Shown: positions 42,865-53,972 of the stretch, piece after piece
How the letters are laid out: each line of letters starts with the position of its first letter
Position numbering within the stretch: the stretch's first letter is position 1
Source of the DNA: Stomoxys calcitrans
Lineage: Eukaryota; Arthropoda; Insecta; Diptera; Muscidae
DNA length: 64,000 nt
Direction of reading: 5' to 3'
NCBI RefSeq assembly: GCF_963082655.1
Contig: NC_081554.1
Coordinates: 120,541,869-120,605,868 of the forward strand
Made by a program: the position numbers and the translations under genes
Notes under the pieces: model-generated
Told to the model about the DNA's origin: nothing
Databases searched by the model: none
The model's input: only the letters and a program-made list of their open reading frames with translations

Positions 42865-44330
42865 TCAACTTAATGCAGTAAAATGTTTCCAAAGTCTGGT
42901 TTTAAATGTTTCCGAGTTACTGAGTAATTGCAGATCGTTAGGTAGAGAATTCCAGAGACGTACAGCGAATATAAACATATACCATTTAGAAACAAGCCTC
43001 CGATACATTTTGAGAATAATTTTTTTACCTCTAGTAGATCTGGCGAAATCAATAAATCCATACAGATATTGTGGTGCCTGCGTGTAGATCAGTTTATGCA
43101 GGAAAGTAAGCGATCTTAGGAACAACAAGTGCTGTAAGGAGACGCCATACAGAGATAAAGAGTATTCAGAGATGGAATCGCGCCGTCTCAAGCCAAGTAC
43201 ATAACGAGTAACGCTATTAAAAAAGGTGTTTAGCTTACGTCTACTTACCGAGTCGCAATTAGCAAACAACTCACAGCCGTAGAGAATGCCAGGAACAAGA
43301 TAAGTCTTTGCCAAGAGAGACCTAACCCGCAGCGGAGTAACCGACTGAGTGGCCCAGAGAGCACGCAATTTTGAATATCCCTAACCAACGACAGAGTCGA
43401 TATGATTACTCCAAGTCAGAGTGCTGTTAATAACAACGCCCAAGTTCTTTGCATGAGGAACGATTTCCAATCTAGAGTTGTTAATGAATATACCGACATC
43501 ACATGAAAAACGAGACAGCCTGTTTCTGATAACCACACACTTGGACTTTACAGGGTTGAGACACAGGCCATTGGCTTTCGCCCACGTGCTGACTCTTGAC
43601 AGATCATGATTAAGCAGACGTATGTTTTCAGCAATCTCATCCCTCGGACTGCCGATATATATTTGTACATCGTCAGCGTACATATGTACCTCACAATAAG
43701 ACAATTGACCCGCCAAGTCGTTACTGTACAATGAAAAGAGAAGAGGACCCAGAATTGATCCCTGAGGAACACCTTTTTTAAACAAGATAGAGAAGACTTA
43801 TAACTGACGGAATGAGTGCGGTGTGACAGGTACGACAAAATAAGACGAACGGACATAGAAGAAAAATTGTAAAGATGTCTCATCTTATCACATAACAAGG
43901 AATGATCCACAGTGTCAAATGCCTTAGAATGGTCAAGAAGAACAAGGAAATTTATCTTGTCATTCTCCAAATTGACCCTGATCCTCTCAGTGACCTCTGC
44001 CAAGGCAGTTACGCAGCTGTGGTTAGGTCGAAACCCGGACAACAATTTCTCAAAGACCTTTGATAAGTAACAAAGAATCGCAATTGGTCTATATTCCTTG
44101 GAATTTTTATGCAGTGGGATGACTTTGGCATGTTTCCACGCTAATGGAAAGTAACTCGTGGTCAAAATCCTATTGAAAACATAGGTTACATGAGGAATAA
44201 TAAGGGGGAGCAAGAGTCTTACAAATCTAGAATCAATGCCATCAGATCCGACAACCCCTGCCCAACAAATACGAAATCCCACGAATCTCACTCTGAAAAT
44301 GTTTCCAAAAAATTCTGTTTTTATTTTCAA
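42865..44330 (-). pseudogene. CR1/Jockey-type LINE reverse transcriptase, frameshifted
   Basis: Three minus-strand frames carry a continuous ORF2. 44330-43780 has PLHKNSKEYRPIA, GFRPNHSCVTAL and LLDHSKAFDTVDHSLL (first catalytic Asp). 43785-43381 has GVPQGSILGPLLFSLY and the catalytic box YADDVQIY. 43368-42865 has the thumb and C-terminus with AVRLWNSLPNDL. Frame breaks lie near 43.78 and 43.37 kb, and the fingers region has a small deletion near FEKLL. The endonuclease is missing, so the copy is 5'-truncated. Motifs fit the CR1/Jockey group; the exact clade is unsettled. RT motifs are intact, so it is probably not very old. Confidence 0.8.
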
Positions 44331-44334
44331 GCTT

Positions 44335-45085
44335 AATATAATTGCTGCATTTTGACAAATCTATTTTCCCCAAAACATGACATTATTTGAAGATAAGAAT
44401 TTTCTTTAACTGTTTTCATTCATCCGTCATACGAAAACAGAAATGGCATACTTCTTTCCTATCTCGAACTAGAATTTTTTCTAAGCCAGCTATACTTTTG
44501 GGTATTTTTCTACACAGTCAGCGTAAATGGGTTAATTCAAATCGCCTCTGATTTCATTCTTGTGTATGATTAAAAGAAATTAAATTTTCAGTTCAGCGTT
44601 TAACAACTGCGTCAATATAACCATAGTTGAGAAATCTCAATATTGTGGACTTTGGACTAGTACTCAGTTTGAAAATGTGACGCATCAGAATATCGCTATA
44701 AATGTTAGAGGCCATATCGTACCCAGGCATATACATAAACGTATACACAATCATAAGTACATATTTATAGAAAAATGTTGAATAGACCAAAGTGATGTTT
44801 GATATGTATGTATTTCTTGTCATGAACCTCTTGTGTTGGTGATAAGCAAACTTTAAAGTTTTTCGTCGAACCCAGTAGGGGTAATTTTTAACAAAAGACT
44901 GATAAGGGCAAATCATTCATAACAGCTAGGATAATGACAAAGTAAAATTTTTTTTGGCAAGCCTCTGCAATTATAAGCTAATGTGATAATTTGGAGTTTC
45001 GCAATGCTTGCTAAAATGTTACGTGGTAGCGAAATGTTTTTCACTCATTTCAATAAAATTAAGAGTAAAGAGATGCGAATTATGC
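44335..45085. other. Unassigned region
   Basis: No gene recognised. The 107-codon minus-strand ORF at 44593-44916 has Tyr/Phe-rich sequence without a known motif. Base composition is like the rest of the non-coding DNA. Confidence 0.3.
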
Positions 45086-45089
45086 AAAA

Positions 45090-45910
45090 AACAAGTAAAA
45101 ACGTGCTAAGTTCGGCCGGGCCGAATCTTATATGCCATCCACCATGGATCGCATTTGTCGAGTTTCCCGGTATATCTTTTTAGGGCAACAAAGGACAAAA
45201 GAAAATAATTGCTTTGCTATTGGAGCTATATCAAGTTATGGTCCGATATTGAATTGAATGTTTGGAGACCATAGTGGAAGTCATTGTGTAAAATTTCAGC
45301 CAATTCGAATAAGAATTGCGTCCTCAAGGGGCTCAAGAAGTAAAATAGAGAGATCGGTTCATATGGAAGCTGTATCAAGCTATAGACCGATTCAAATCAC
45401 ATTTGACATGTATGTTGATGGTCATGGGAGAAGCCGTTGTACAAAATTTCAGCCAAATCGGATGCTCAAGAAGTTTATATTACAGCTTTATCATGTTACA
45501 AACCAATTTTAACCATACTTAGCACAGTTGTTGAAGACCACATCAAAGCACCTCATAAAAATTTTAGCCAAATCGTATAAGAATTGCGCCCTCTAGAGGT
45601 TCAAGAAGTCAAGATCCAAGATCGGTTTATATGGCAGCTATATGAAAACATGGACCAATATGGCCCATTTAAAATCCCAACCGACCTACACTAGCATTTG
45701 AAGCATTTGTGCAAAATTTCAAACGGCTAGCTTAACCCTTCGAAAGTTGGCGTGCTTTCGACAAACAGACGGAGGGCATGGCTAGATCGACTTGAAATGT
45801 CACGACGATCAATAATATATATACTTTATTCCTAGACGAATATTTCGAGAAGTTACAAACAAAATGACGAAATTTGTATACCCCCATCCTATGGTGGAGG
45901 GTTTAAAAAA
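45090..45910 (-). mobile_element. mini-me/DINE-like element
   Basis: Full-length short copy read on the minus strand: 'ataccctccaccatagga'-type head at 45.90 kb, (TA)n near 45820, core, a reduced (GTCY) tract, about three monomers with 'ggctcaagaagtcaagatcc', and the hairpin 'gttcggccgggccgaa' at about 45110. Confidence 0.75.
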
Positions 45911-45954
45911 TAATTTTGAAATGCCTGGGGCATCACTGAAAATAAATAATATAA

Positions 45955-46040
45955 CTGCAACAGTTACGCATGGTGGTGGTTCAATAATAGTTTAGGCATA
46001 AGGAGTTGGAAATACAGTGTTTATTGACGGAACAATTGTA
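45955..46040 (+). pseudogene. Tc1-type transposase scrap
   Basis: The frame reads TVTHGGGSIIV, two stops, then GVGNTVFIDGTI. This matches the 'KHGGGSVMVWG...GVGNLVFIDG' stretch between the two catalytic Asp blocks of Tc1 transposases. Only about 27 codons survive. Confidence 0.6.
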
Positions 46041-46059
46041 ACGTACAAAAGCAAACAAA

Positions 46060-48020
46060 AAAAATTCCTGATAAATTTCCCACAAGGATATCTGTCCAAC
46101 CAAAGACTGGAAACTTTTGCAACGTAGATTGTGTCCAAGGTGTAAAACTAAAAGAAGTCAAATGTGACCTTCAAAGAGAAAGGAAGCCTTTAATTTGCTA
46201 GCTGGAAGTCGGGAGGAGGGTTTCGATTCTCCGAGATCACAAAAAGGAACAATCTTCAACATATATAAATATTTAATAGACTCCCGTGTTGCACACAAAT
46301 CAAACAAAAAAAAAATATACAAATACTCTGAAACTATCGTTAAGTGGACCATATACTAAAAATCAACAATACCCAAAATGGTTAGAAAAAATTAAAAGAA
46401 AACAACCAAAAGTATTAACCATAAAATAATCATTAGTTATGTAGGTTCTTCAACGTCAACGGAGCCTACTGCATCTTTACCCTATCCCCACTATGATCTT
46501 AAAGGCAATCGAATTTTTATAAGATCCCAAATACTGTGCCTCTACATTTCCCTACCTCACATACGAATGAAATAACAAAAGACCTAAGCCATCGTGTAAT
46601 TACATTTGAAATCTATTATTTATGTATTCCATGAATACTTTAATAACAGAAAATAATTAAGTCTAGATACAATTGCTTTCTAAATGAACATGTTCGTTTC
46701 GAACATGAAATCTGCAAAGATTTCAAGTTTTGTTCCGCATTGAATTCAAGTTATATTTAAGCAAAATATTTTGTATAGGTTTCTTACCGGACTCCAGAAG
46801 GTATATGTTGTACTCCGAGACCTCTTTGTGCAGAATACTTTCTGTTGTCGACGGTGTTTTTTTCCAAGTTGGTTTGATGCTATCGCTTTCTTGTGCGACA
46901 GAATCGATTTGAGTAAATATCTGCTCTGTGAAAAATACCAAAATATTTTGCTTGCTACGAGGTTAAGTTGAAAACTTTGAGATAATTCCCCCTAGCGAGA
47001 AAAAAAATTTAATTAAATCCGAAAATAATTAAATCCAAAGGTAACATTGATTAAATTCTTTTGCTCCTGATTGGTTTGGGCCACTTTGGTTCCGCTTCCA
47101 GATTCGATAGATCTAGGCTCCTGTAGGTATCTCACCACTCTTAGAGGCTCCTCAAAAAGGAACCGAGGTTAAGTGACAATGTGATGTTACCAGATTATTG
47201 GTGCTTCTGCTAGGTACTGTTAGGTTAAGAATTCCTCTAGCGAACTCTTGTCCATTTGTCTTGTTTCACGAAAAATTGGATTACCACATCTATTGCCGTC
47301 TTAACATGGAACATCACCCACTCCATAATATGGAGACAAAAGCGGTGGAAGTTTCTAGCTTTATCTTTTTGCAGTTTTCTCGTAAAGGATTGGAGTTTTA
47401 GCAGCGTCAAAAAAGGTTCTTTCTCCAAATAAAATTGAAGTCAATCATTTTAAAAACGATAAAAAAAAACAATTTTGAAAACCAGCCACAATGTGCCCTG
47501 GGAAATTTTTAAAATTTACTCACTTGGATCTCAGAAAAAATTGTAAAAAAACACTTACTAAGTGGTTGTTCAATATGATCCCAAACAATTAATTTTAGCC
47601 AAAAATCACTTGTTGTTTGAAATAATATCTCCTGAAGTCATTGGGCTTAATTATTTTCTCTTCAAAATTCGGCACTTTATCAAACGTACGGAAATTTTAT
47701 ACTGTGTACTGATACTTATGTGAGCAAGATTTTTTTTCTTTTAGCCCTTAGAAATAATACAATGATGATTTATTTTTTTTTTTTATTTTCGGTTTATCAT
47801 ATACGTCTTTACGAATTTCGATAAAAATATCTTTAGGAAAAAGTCCATAGGTTTTCAAAAAAATCTTATTTATTTGAAGAAAACAAAAAAACGAATACTT
47901 ATGTGTATCACTGTAAATTGTTTATATATATAATTCAGGACATTTTAACAGCTCTTTTTCAAGCTCTTAACTTAAAAACAGTTTTAATTTATTTCACAAA
48001 TTTTCGAACAACACACACAT
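46060..48020. other. Unassigned region
   Basis: Mostly AT-rich. The minus-strand ORF 46941-46723 (STTESILHKEVSEYNIYLLE) has the look of protein sequence, possibly a transposase fragment, but I cannot assign a family. 47.04-47.42 kb is less AT-rich with no recognisable content. Confidence 0.3.
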
Positions 48021-48021
48021 T

Positions 48022-48720
48022 TTTATACCCTTTACCATAGGATGGGGGTACACTATTTACGTCATTCCGTTTGTAACACATCGAAATATTGATCTTAGGC
48101 CACACAAAGTATGTATATATATACAGAAAAAATATTTCAAAAAAACCAACTACCAAATTTCATTATTTATGTGACTGTTTCACACCGAGTTATAGCATTA
48201 AATTGAAGGCATTTATTGTTGAAGTATGTTTGTAGAGACTTGACGGACAAGATAATTGGAATTTTGTGGGTTTCAAAAAATTCTTTTGATGAGATAGTTG
48301 TTAGAAAAGGAGAACTATCATGCAGCACACCAGACTCTCAAGCCATTCATGATAAGCAGATAACCAACAAGAACAAGCGGCAGCGCGCGAGCCGAACAAA
48401 GAAAATAAAACTACCGCCTCACCGAAGCAAATAAATATGGGCTGGTCGGTTTAATGGTTTTGTTCTGCTTACCAATATTATTGTTGTTGTTGTTATATGC
48501 TGGATTGCAACACCAATTTTTTGCTTTGGTTTGTTGAGTTGTTGAGATTCAAATTCACAATTCACAAATTTTGTCGTCGTTTTTTCGACAAAAGTTGTTG
48601 GTTTTCAGAATTATTTTTGTCTTTGTATTCTTGATCGTCTTGACATTCTGAGTCGATTTGGCCATGTCCGTCCGTCTGTCTGTCGAAAGCAGGCTAACTT
48701 CGAAGGAAGAAACATTTAAG
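48022..48720 (+). mobile_element. mini-me-like head split by a 505-bp insertion
   Basis: The head (48022-48122) stops inside the (TA)n tract. The core 'ttcttgatcgtcttgacatt' resumes at 48629 and continues through 'gtccgtccgtctgtctgtcg' to about 48720. The intervening 48123-48627 is foreign. No monomers follow; a LINE abuts. Confidence 0.65.
48123..48627. mobile_element. Insertion inside the mini-me (TA)n tract
   Basis: The ends, 'caaaaaaaccaac' on the left and 'gttggttttcagaa' on the right, are imperfect inverted matches, which suggests a MITE using TA-rich target sequence. A 72-codon ORF at 48216-48434 (TNKNKRQRASRTKKIKLP) is basic but unrecognised. A (GTT)n stretch lies at 48481-48496. Confidence 0.45.
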
Positions 48721-48899
48721 TCACTCAAGGATAGCTGCGATAGAGATATCCGTTAGGCGGTTGGAGGCAGTGGAGCGGCAGATCTAGAGCCCGGGAGTAG
48801 GCTTAGAATAGACTCCAAAGACCCAACAGCTGCGGTGGTGGTATCATGCCGTAGCATGTTGTCTGCTGCTGAAACCTCGACTGCTCCAGGCTCAACTTA

Positions 48900-49622
48900 A
48901 TGACTGGTCTGCAGGATCTTTTGACGAAGACACCTGGTTCGAGTCTCAAGGACAAGGCCGAACCTATTCTTTCTTCGCATGCCTATAACTTGCCTAGGCC
49001 ATCGGCCTTCCCCGGCAAACCACCACGCTCTTTAAGAGGTTGGAATAATAGAAGACGCATCGCTCTCTTGTTTATTGAGAGGCTTGGTGCGAATGATCCT
49101 AAGACTCTCACTACGCAGGCTACCCCAAAGACTACACGTCTAGATTCGGAAACTGCACCGCAGTCAGCCAAAAGGCTGAAGTCACCTGGAGGGCATCCCA
49201 TGCCTAAGAGAACTAGGGCGACCAACAGTATGTTGGGTCCAAGAACCTTTGCTAAGGTCGCTAGGGACAGTTTGGTTATGGCAGTTGTCGACAAGGGAGA
49301 AGAACAGGGCTGCATACCTAGGAATAATTGGAGTGAGATAGTCAATGGACTGTCATCAGTATATTCCGATGTCCTTGCGGAATTTTCTGTGTCTCCTCCA
49401 GTTTGTGACAATGCAGGCTGGTATCGAGGCCGATACAAACTAATTGCCTTCGGGGATCAACGCTCAATTGAAATGTATCGTTGTGCGCTAAAAAAGATTG
49501 TTGAGATCTGGCCAGGGGCAGCACTAGATTTAGTTAAGAAGGAAGATATTCCTTCTCGCCTTTGGCGCATGCTTGAATACCAAGGATTCCCTCAGATCCA
49601 GAATCTATACTTGGAAGACTAA
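48900..49622 (+). pseudogene. LOA LINE ORF1, DUF4780-like
   Basis: 240 codons, open. The N-terminal half is Pro/Ser/Thr/Lys-rich (GWNNRRRIALLFIERLG, then TPKTTRLDSETAPQSAKRL). The C-terminal half (about 145-240) reads NNWSEIVNGLSSVY...GWYRGRYKLIAFGDQRS...CALKKIVEIWPGAALDL, which is the DUF4780 domain common in LOA-type ORF1 proteins and thought to act in nucleic acid binding. The frame ends with LYLED where related proteins continue, so the ORF is truncated by a frame break; the tail of ORF1 appears in another frame from 49803 (ESEDEAHTTVVEVPN). Confidence 0.65.
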
Positions 49623-50199
49623 GGGAATGTAATCGCAATCTTTTAACCACCGACTAGAAGATTGGTAGATTGGATGAGGCTGATGGTGAACGGAGACATG
49701 CAGTATTCATACTAAACTCCGGATGTCTCGCAGTCCTCAACAAGCCTGAAGGGGTTGTATCCTACGGATTCAATAAATTTAAACTGAAGGTCTATATAAG
49801 CGGTGGGGTTGGGGAATCGGGAGACGACTCAGCAGTTGTTGCTGAAGTCTGGCGGATTGCAGGAGACTGAAAATCCCCCTGCCACAATCAAGACAGGAGG
49901 GGATGGCATCGAAACGGGACCTAACAAGCCCTGTTGGTTACCCAGTTGGACTGGGCTCAAGGTGTGCGCCAGCGGGGAAGCACGGAACTCAGAAAGTACT
50001 TCGACAGCAGAAGGAAGTGAAGCATTTAAGGAGAAATCGTCCACACCGCAAGTGCCCAGTGTCCTGAGAAAGAGCGGTTCCACAACTTTTTCACCTGCCC
50101 CTAGATGCGTACGGAAGCTCATCATGACAAGTTCTAACGAAGTTTGTGAGGATGAACTCCTGGTGGAGTCAGAAGACGAGGCTCACACAACAGTGGTGG

Positions 50200-50830
50200 A
50201 AGTTCCTAACCCTGACTATGGTCTAAAGATCTTCCTGATAGCAGGGGTATTTGACGTGATTTTTATCCAGGAACCATGGGTGTGTGGAGGAATGGTTCGT
50301 GGACTAAGAATTCCGGGGTTTAAACTTCTCATGGATACAGGGAATGGGAGACACAGAACCTGTATTCTTGCAAAGAGGAGTCTAGATGTTTTTCTTCTTC
50401 CGTCGCTAAGCACTGAAGATTTAGTAGTAGCCAGCCTTGAAATAAACAAGTACTGGCTGGCTTCCCTGTATATGGCACACGATTCAAAGATGCCGCCTTC
50501 AAACCTTATATCGCAGGCTGAAACCGTTTCTGTAGGGAAGAAAAGCCTCATTGTAGGAAGTGATACTAATGCACACCACCAGATATGGGTAGTTCGGATG
50601 TCAACGAAAGCGGTGAGCTGCTTATTGAATATATTATAAGTTGCAATCTGGCGATTTGTAATAAAGGGGATAAACCGACATTTATTACCATGAACAGGCA
50701 GGAGGTACTAGATATTACCTTTGTATAGGAAGATATAAGTGGAAGAATATGCGACTGGGAAGTGTTGGATGACCACAGCTTCTCTGATCATCGTTATATT
50801 AGTTTCAGCTTTGGATAAAATACTGAAGTA
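50200..50830 (+). pseudogene. LOA LINE endonuclease
   Basis: An apurinic-type endonuclease that would nick the target. GVFDVIFIQEPWVCGG holds the catalytic Glu region; SLYMAHDSKMPP and LIVGSDTNAHHQIW hold the Asp-x-Asn motif; LLIEYIISCNLAICNKG and, after a stop, DDHSFSDHRYI hold the final His. The N-terminal 'INLHKSK' part is deleted. Frame break near 50.60 kb and a stop near 50.73 kb. Inactive. Confidence 0.7.
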
Positions 50831-51189
50831 GTGGTCCCTCGTCTAAACAGAACAAAGGCGGATTGGGATAAATTTCGGCACAAATTCTGCACGTCTATCC
50901 ATTCTGTAGCAGAAAGGGAGATGGAAACTACGGAGGATATACACATAGTGATCAAGCGGATCACGAAGGCCCTGACTGACTCGCTTGTGCCAGCATGCCC
51001 TAGTGCCAAGCAAATGGGCAAACAGCGAAGCACTGCAAAAAACTCTTCAACAAAGCAAAAGCCACAAGAGCTCCACACGATTGGGACATCTATAAGGCTG
51101 AGATCTGTGATGGATACATCTGAGGCCTCTAAGCTAAGGAAGATTCTGTCCTCGTGAACCTATGATACACTTTTCCCGGGAAATTTTCC

Positions 51190-52540
51190 AACGGACATCG
51201 TGGCGCCAGAAGAGGTTGTCACTGGTATGCATTCGTCGGAGGCTATTAGGGAAATTGTGTCTGAGCCGAAAATCCTTTCGGCGATAACAAGTTTCGACTC
51301 CTTTAAGTCGCCAGGCCCTGATGATGTATCACCGGTTGAATTACAAGCGGTGTCTGATAGACTGGTTCCCTGGCTTAGGGAGATATACTCTGCTTGAATC
51401 AGAATGTCATATATACCTGTGGGATGGAGGGACACGGAGGTCATTTTCATTCCGAAAGCAGGAAAACCCTACCACACGAAGGCGAAAAATTTTCGTCCTA
51501 TTAGTCTGTCATCTTTTGTGCTGAAGACTCTTGAGAGGTTGATAGAAACATATCATAGGGTAAAGATACTTGGAGATTGCCTATCGGGGCAGCAGCATGC
51601 ATATAGTAAAGGCAAATCAACTGAAACAGCCCTTCACGACCTAGTCGGCTACATGGAGGGTTCTCTCGATGTCAAGGAAGGAATACAATGGTAGCATTTC
51701 TTGACATTGAAGGTGCTTTCAATAATGTAAAACCGACGTCAATCATGAAGGAGTTGGAGTTTCTAGGCATCAACTCTTCCGTAAGGAAATTCATTAATAA
51801 CTTATTTATTAAAAGGTACATTATGGCAGGCTTGGGATCTGAGGATTTAAAAAGACACGTCAGTAGAGGAACTCCTCAAGGAGGTGTACTGTCTCCTCTA
51901 CTTTGAAATGTAGCCATTAACAATATATTATTGGCTCTGGAAGAAAAAGGGGTATGCTGATGACGTGGCATTTACGGTAAGGGGAAAGTTGCCCAGCACT
52001 CTAAGAGATATACTTCAGGAAGCTCTAGGTATTAATCCGTGCAAGACAGAAGTAGTTCTTTTCAGCAGGAGATACAAGTTGCCTACAGTGGAACCTGTCT
52101 CCTTGGGTGGAGAGAATGTTCCATTTACAGTAAGCGCAAAATAATTGGATGTTTTGCTAGACAGCAAACTTAACTTCAAATCAAACATTATGGAAAAGGC
52201 AAGAAGGGCAACTCTTGCCCTATACACCTGCAAGAGAGCCATTGGCAAAAGTTGGGGTTTAAACCGCGTGTCATGTATTGGGTATATACTGCAGTTGTCA
52301 GACCTATAATGCTATTGTATATGGTGTTGTAGTCTGGTGGACGGCGCTTCAAAAGTCGACCTACTGCTCAATACTTAACCAGATCCAAAGGATGGCTTGT
52401 TTGTGCATCACAGCCGCACTTAGGACGACACCATCTGATGCACTGAATTTAATGCTACATCTTATGCCTCTGAACATTGTGGCTACCCAAATTGCAGCGA
52501 CCACTGCCGTGAGGTTAAGGGAGCTTTCTCATTAGTCAGC
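51190..52540 (+). pseudogene. LOA LINE reverse transcriptase
   Basis: Broken ORF: FKSPGPDDVSPVELQAV (51300), IPKAGKPYHTKAKNFRPISL (51450), FLDIEGAFNNV (first Asp, 51700), SRGTPQGGVLSPLL followed by a stop where Trp is usual (51880), then YADDVAF (51955) and VLLDSKLNFKSN. The C-terminal part GVVVWWTALQKSTYCSILNQ and TAALRTTPSDALNLMLHL runs in another frame to 52535. At least five disruptions. Confidence 0.75.
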
Positions 52541-52546
52541 CGTTGA

Positions 52547-52745
52547 GTTGGCTAGGTCATGTTGTCAAAATAAATGAAGAAGCTCTGTGGTATACGCGGA
52601 CCGGGACGAACAGATCTAAGTTGGAAAAATCAAGTGGTGAAGGACTCCTCAAAGCTTGGTGTCAGAGATTAGAGAAGGAGCGCGGAAACTATTCTAAGTT
52701 CGGTTAATGGGTCAAATATTCTGCCATAGCCAATTAAAGTAAGTA
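52547..52745 (+). repeat. RTE-like LINE 3' tail
   Basis: 'ggctaggtcatgttgtcaaa' (WLGHVVK) and the block ending 'taagtaaagtaatt' resemble the end of the RTE copy at 11.10-11.29 kb ('gacaaatgttcctgtc', 'agtaagtaagtaa'). It joins the LOA LINE with no gap. Confidence 0.5.
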
Positions 52746-52789
52746 AAGTAATTGCTCCGGCATACAGTGGTTTGTTGACCAAACACCCT

Positions 52790-53362
52790 GATAAAAATCG
52801 GTAAAAAATTTTCAATTAAAAATTTAATTGAAAATAAAATCGGTTTCAATTAAAAAATTAACTGATTCAATCATTTTTCACACAGTGTGGTTGAAATTTT
52901 TGCAATTTTCTAATAAATCAATCGTGATTGAAATTTTTTCAATTTTCAACTAAAAAAAATTAATTGAATGCATAATTTTTTTAATTAAAACGAAAAATGT
53001 TTGAATAACAAAATGGTGTTAGACCCTATACCCCTTCTTTTACGATATCTGCAATGTAGCCTTCAATGGATTTTACTTAAGCACCATATTCCATATCGTC
53101 CCCTACGATATAACTAGAAGGAGATTTCAAAGGTCCATGCGTCCCACATTTCATTAAATTTATAGCAATTCCATGGCAACCGATTCTTCGAATTGGATTG
53201 GATAAATAAGTTTCAAAAACTTTCAATCATTTTTTTAATTCGATCCATTAAAAAATTAATTTAAAAACGGTGATTGATATTATCATTTTCGTGATTGAAG
53301 CAGTTACAATTAATTGGATCAATTTATTTCAAGATTGAATCAGATTTTTTTTTTCTGTGTAT
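52790..53362. repeat. AT-rich 'aattaattgattcaat' element
   Basis: Repeated 'tcaattaaaaatttaattga' type strings in both orientations at the left and right parts, with a non-repetitive middle (53.01-53.20 kb, 'tagcaattccatggcaac'). It ends in 'tttttttttctgtgta'. The symmetric layout suggests a foldable MITE; exact termini are unclear. Confidence 0.45.
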
Positions 53363-53377
53363 TAGATATTTTGTCTG

Positions 53378-53530
53378 CTGTTTTTTGAAATAGTTAGAAA
53401 ATTATCAAATTATAGACAATTTTTAAGCCTTATAATTACAAAATAGGATGTATCAAGTTTTTTATGCTGTTAATGACCTTTTTAAAGCTCCTTTAAAATT
53501 TTGGCAACCTGAAAACAGCAGAAAAGGTTT
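53378..53530. repeat. CTGCTG/CAGCAG-ended foldable repeat
   Basis: 'gtctgctgttttttgaaa' on the left and 'ctgaaaacagcagaaa' on the right form a short inverted repeat. Related strings occur at 27.9 and 38.0 kb. Confidence 0.4.
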
Positions 53531-53547
53531 GCTGGTTTAGCGCAAAA

Positions 53548-53972
53548 CAAGTAAAAGCGTGCTAAGTTCGGCCGGGCCGACTCTTGAATACCCTTTTTTT
53601 AGGCGAACAAAGGATAACGCTATACTATTGGATCTATATCAGGTAATGGGCCGATTCGGGAAATACTTGAATAGGAAATTGGAATCCACAGTAGAAGTCA
53701 TTGTGAATTAAATCGGGAGATCGGTTTATATGCAAATTGCAAATTTTGGTCATGAACATTCCACTAAGGAACAGGGGCAAACTTCTCACATATTAATGAG
53801 TGCAGTCTCATTCAAATTTAAGCCCAATGATAACGGGGCCTCCTTTTTATAGACGAATCCGAACGGCGTGCCGCAGGCGGACATGCTAACCTCTGCGGTA
53901 AAGTGGCCTCCCGGCCGCCATATAAACCCGAATCGGTTTATATAGGAGTTTGTTATGTCAAGTTATGGGCCG
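53548..53972 (-). mobile_element. mini-me-like element, hairpin end, interrupted by SINE
   Basis: The plus strand begins 'aacaagtaaaagcgtgctaa' and 'gttcggccgggccgactct', then a monomer. The monomer breaks at about 53744 for the SINE and resumes at 53930 ('gccatataaaccc'). It ends where the oppositely oriented copy starts. Confidence 0.65.
53750..53925 (-). repeat. tRNA-derived SINE fragment
   Basis: On the minus strand 'gcagaggttagcatgtccgc' is a clear A-box region of a tRNA-like head. The B-box part ('ggttcgaatcc' in this SINE type) is deleted, so the head joins directly to the tail with 'tataaaaaggaggcccc' and 'cattgggctta'. It is inserted in a mini-me-like element. Confidence 0.6.

Larger units (their letters stand above)
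48722..52545 (+). mobile_element. LOA-type LINE, degenerate
   Basis: Order: 5' UTR, ORF1 (intact 240 codons plus a broken remainder), endonuclease, RT with the YADD box, and the post-RT region. Motifs GTPQGGVLSPLL and AALRTTPSDALN-L support the LOA/R1-group. Many stops and frame shifts in ORF2, so it is a dead copy. The 3' end is replaced by an RTE-like tail at 52547. Confidence 0.75.

Noticed and set aside
46205..46245. tRNA gene or SINE head ('gggtttcgattctccg')
   Set aside because: A T-arm-like string is present but there is no A-box at proper spacing and no acceptor pairing.
49803..50200. Separate host gene upstream of the LOA endonuclease
   Set aside because: The Ser/Thr-rich reading leads in frame into the endonuclease and matches the tail of LOA ORF1, so it belongs to the LINE.
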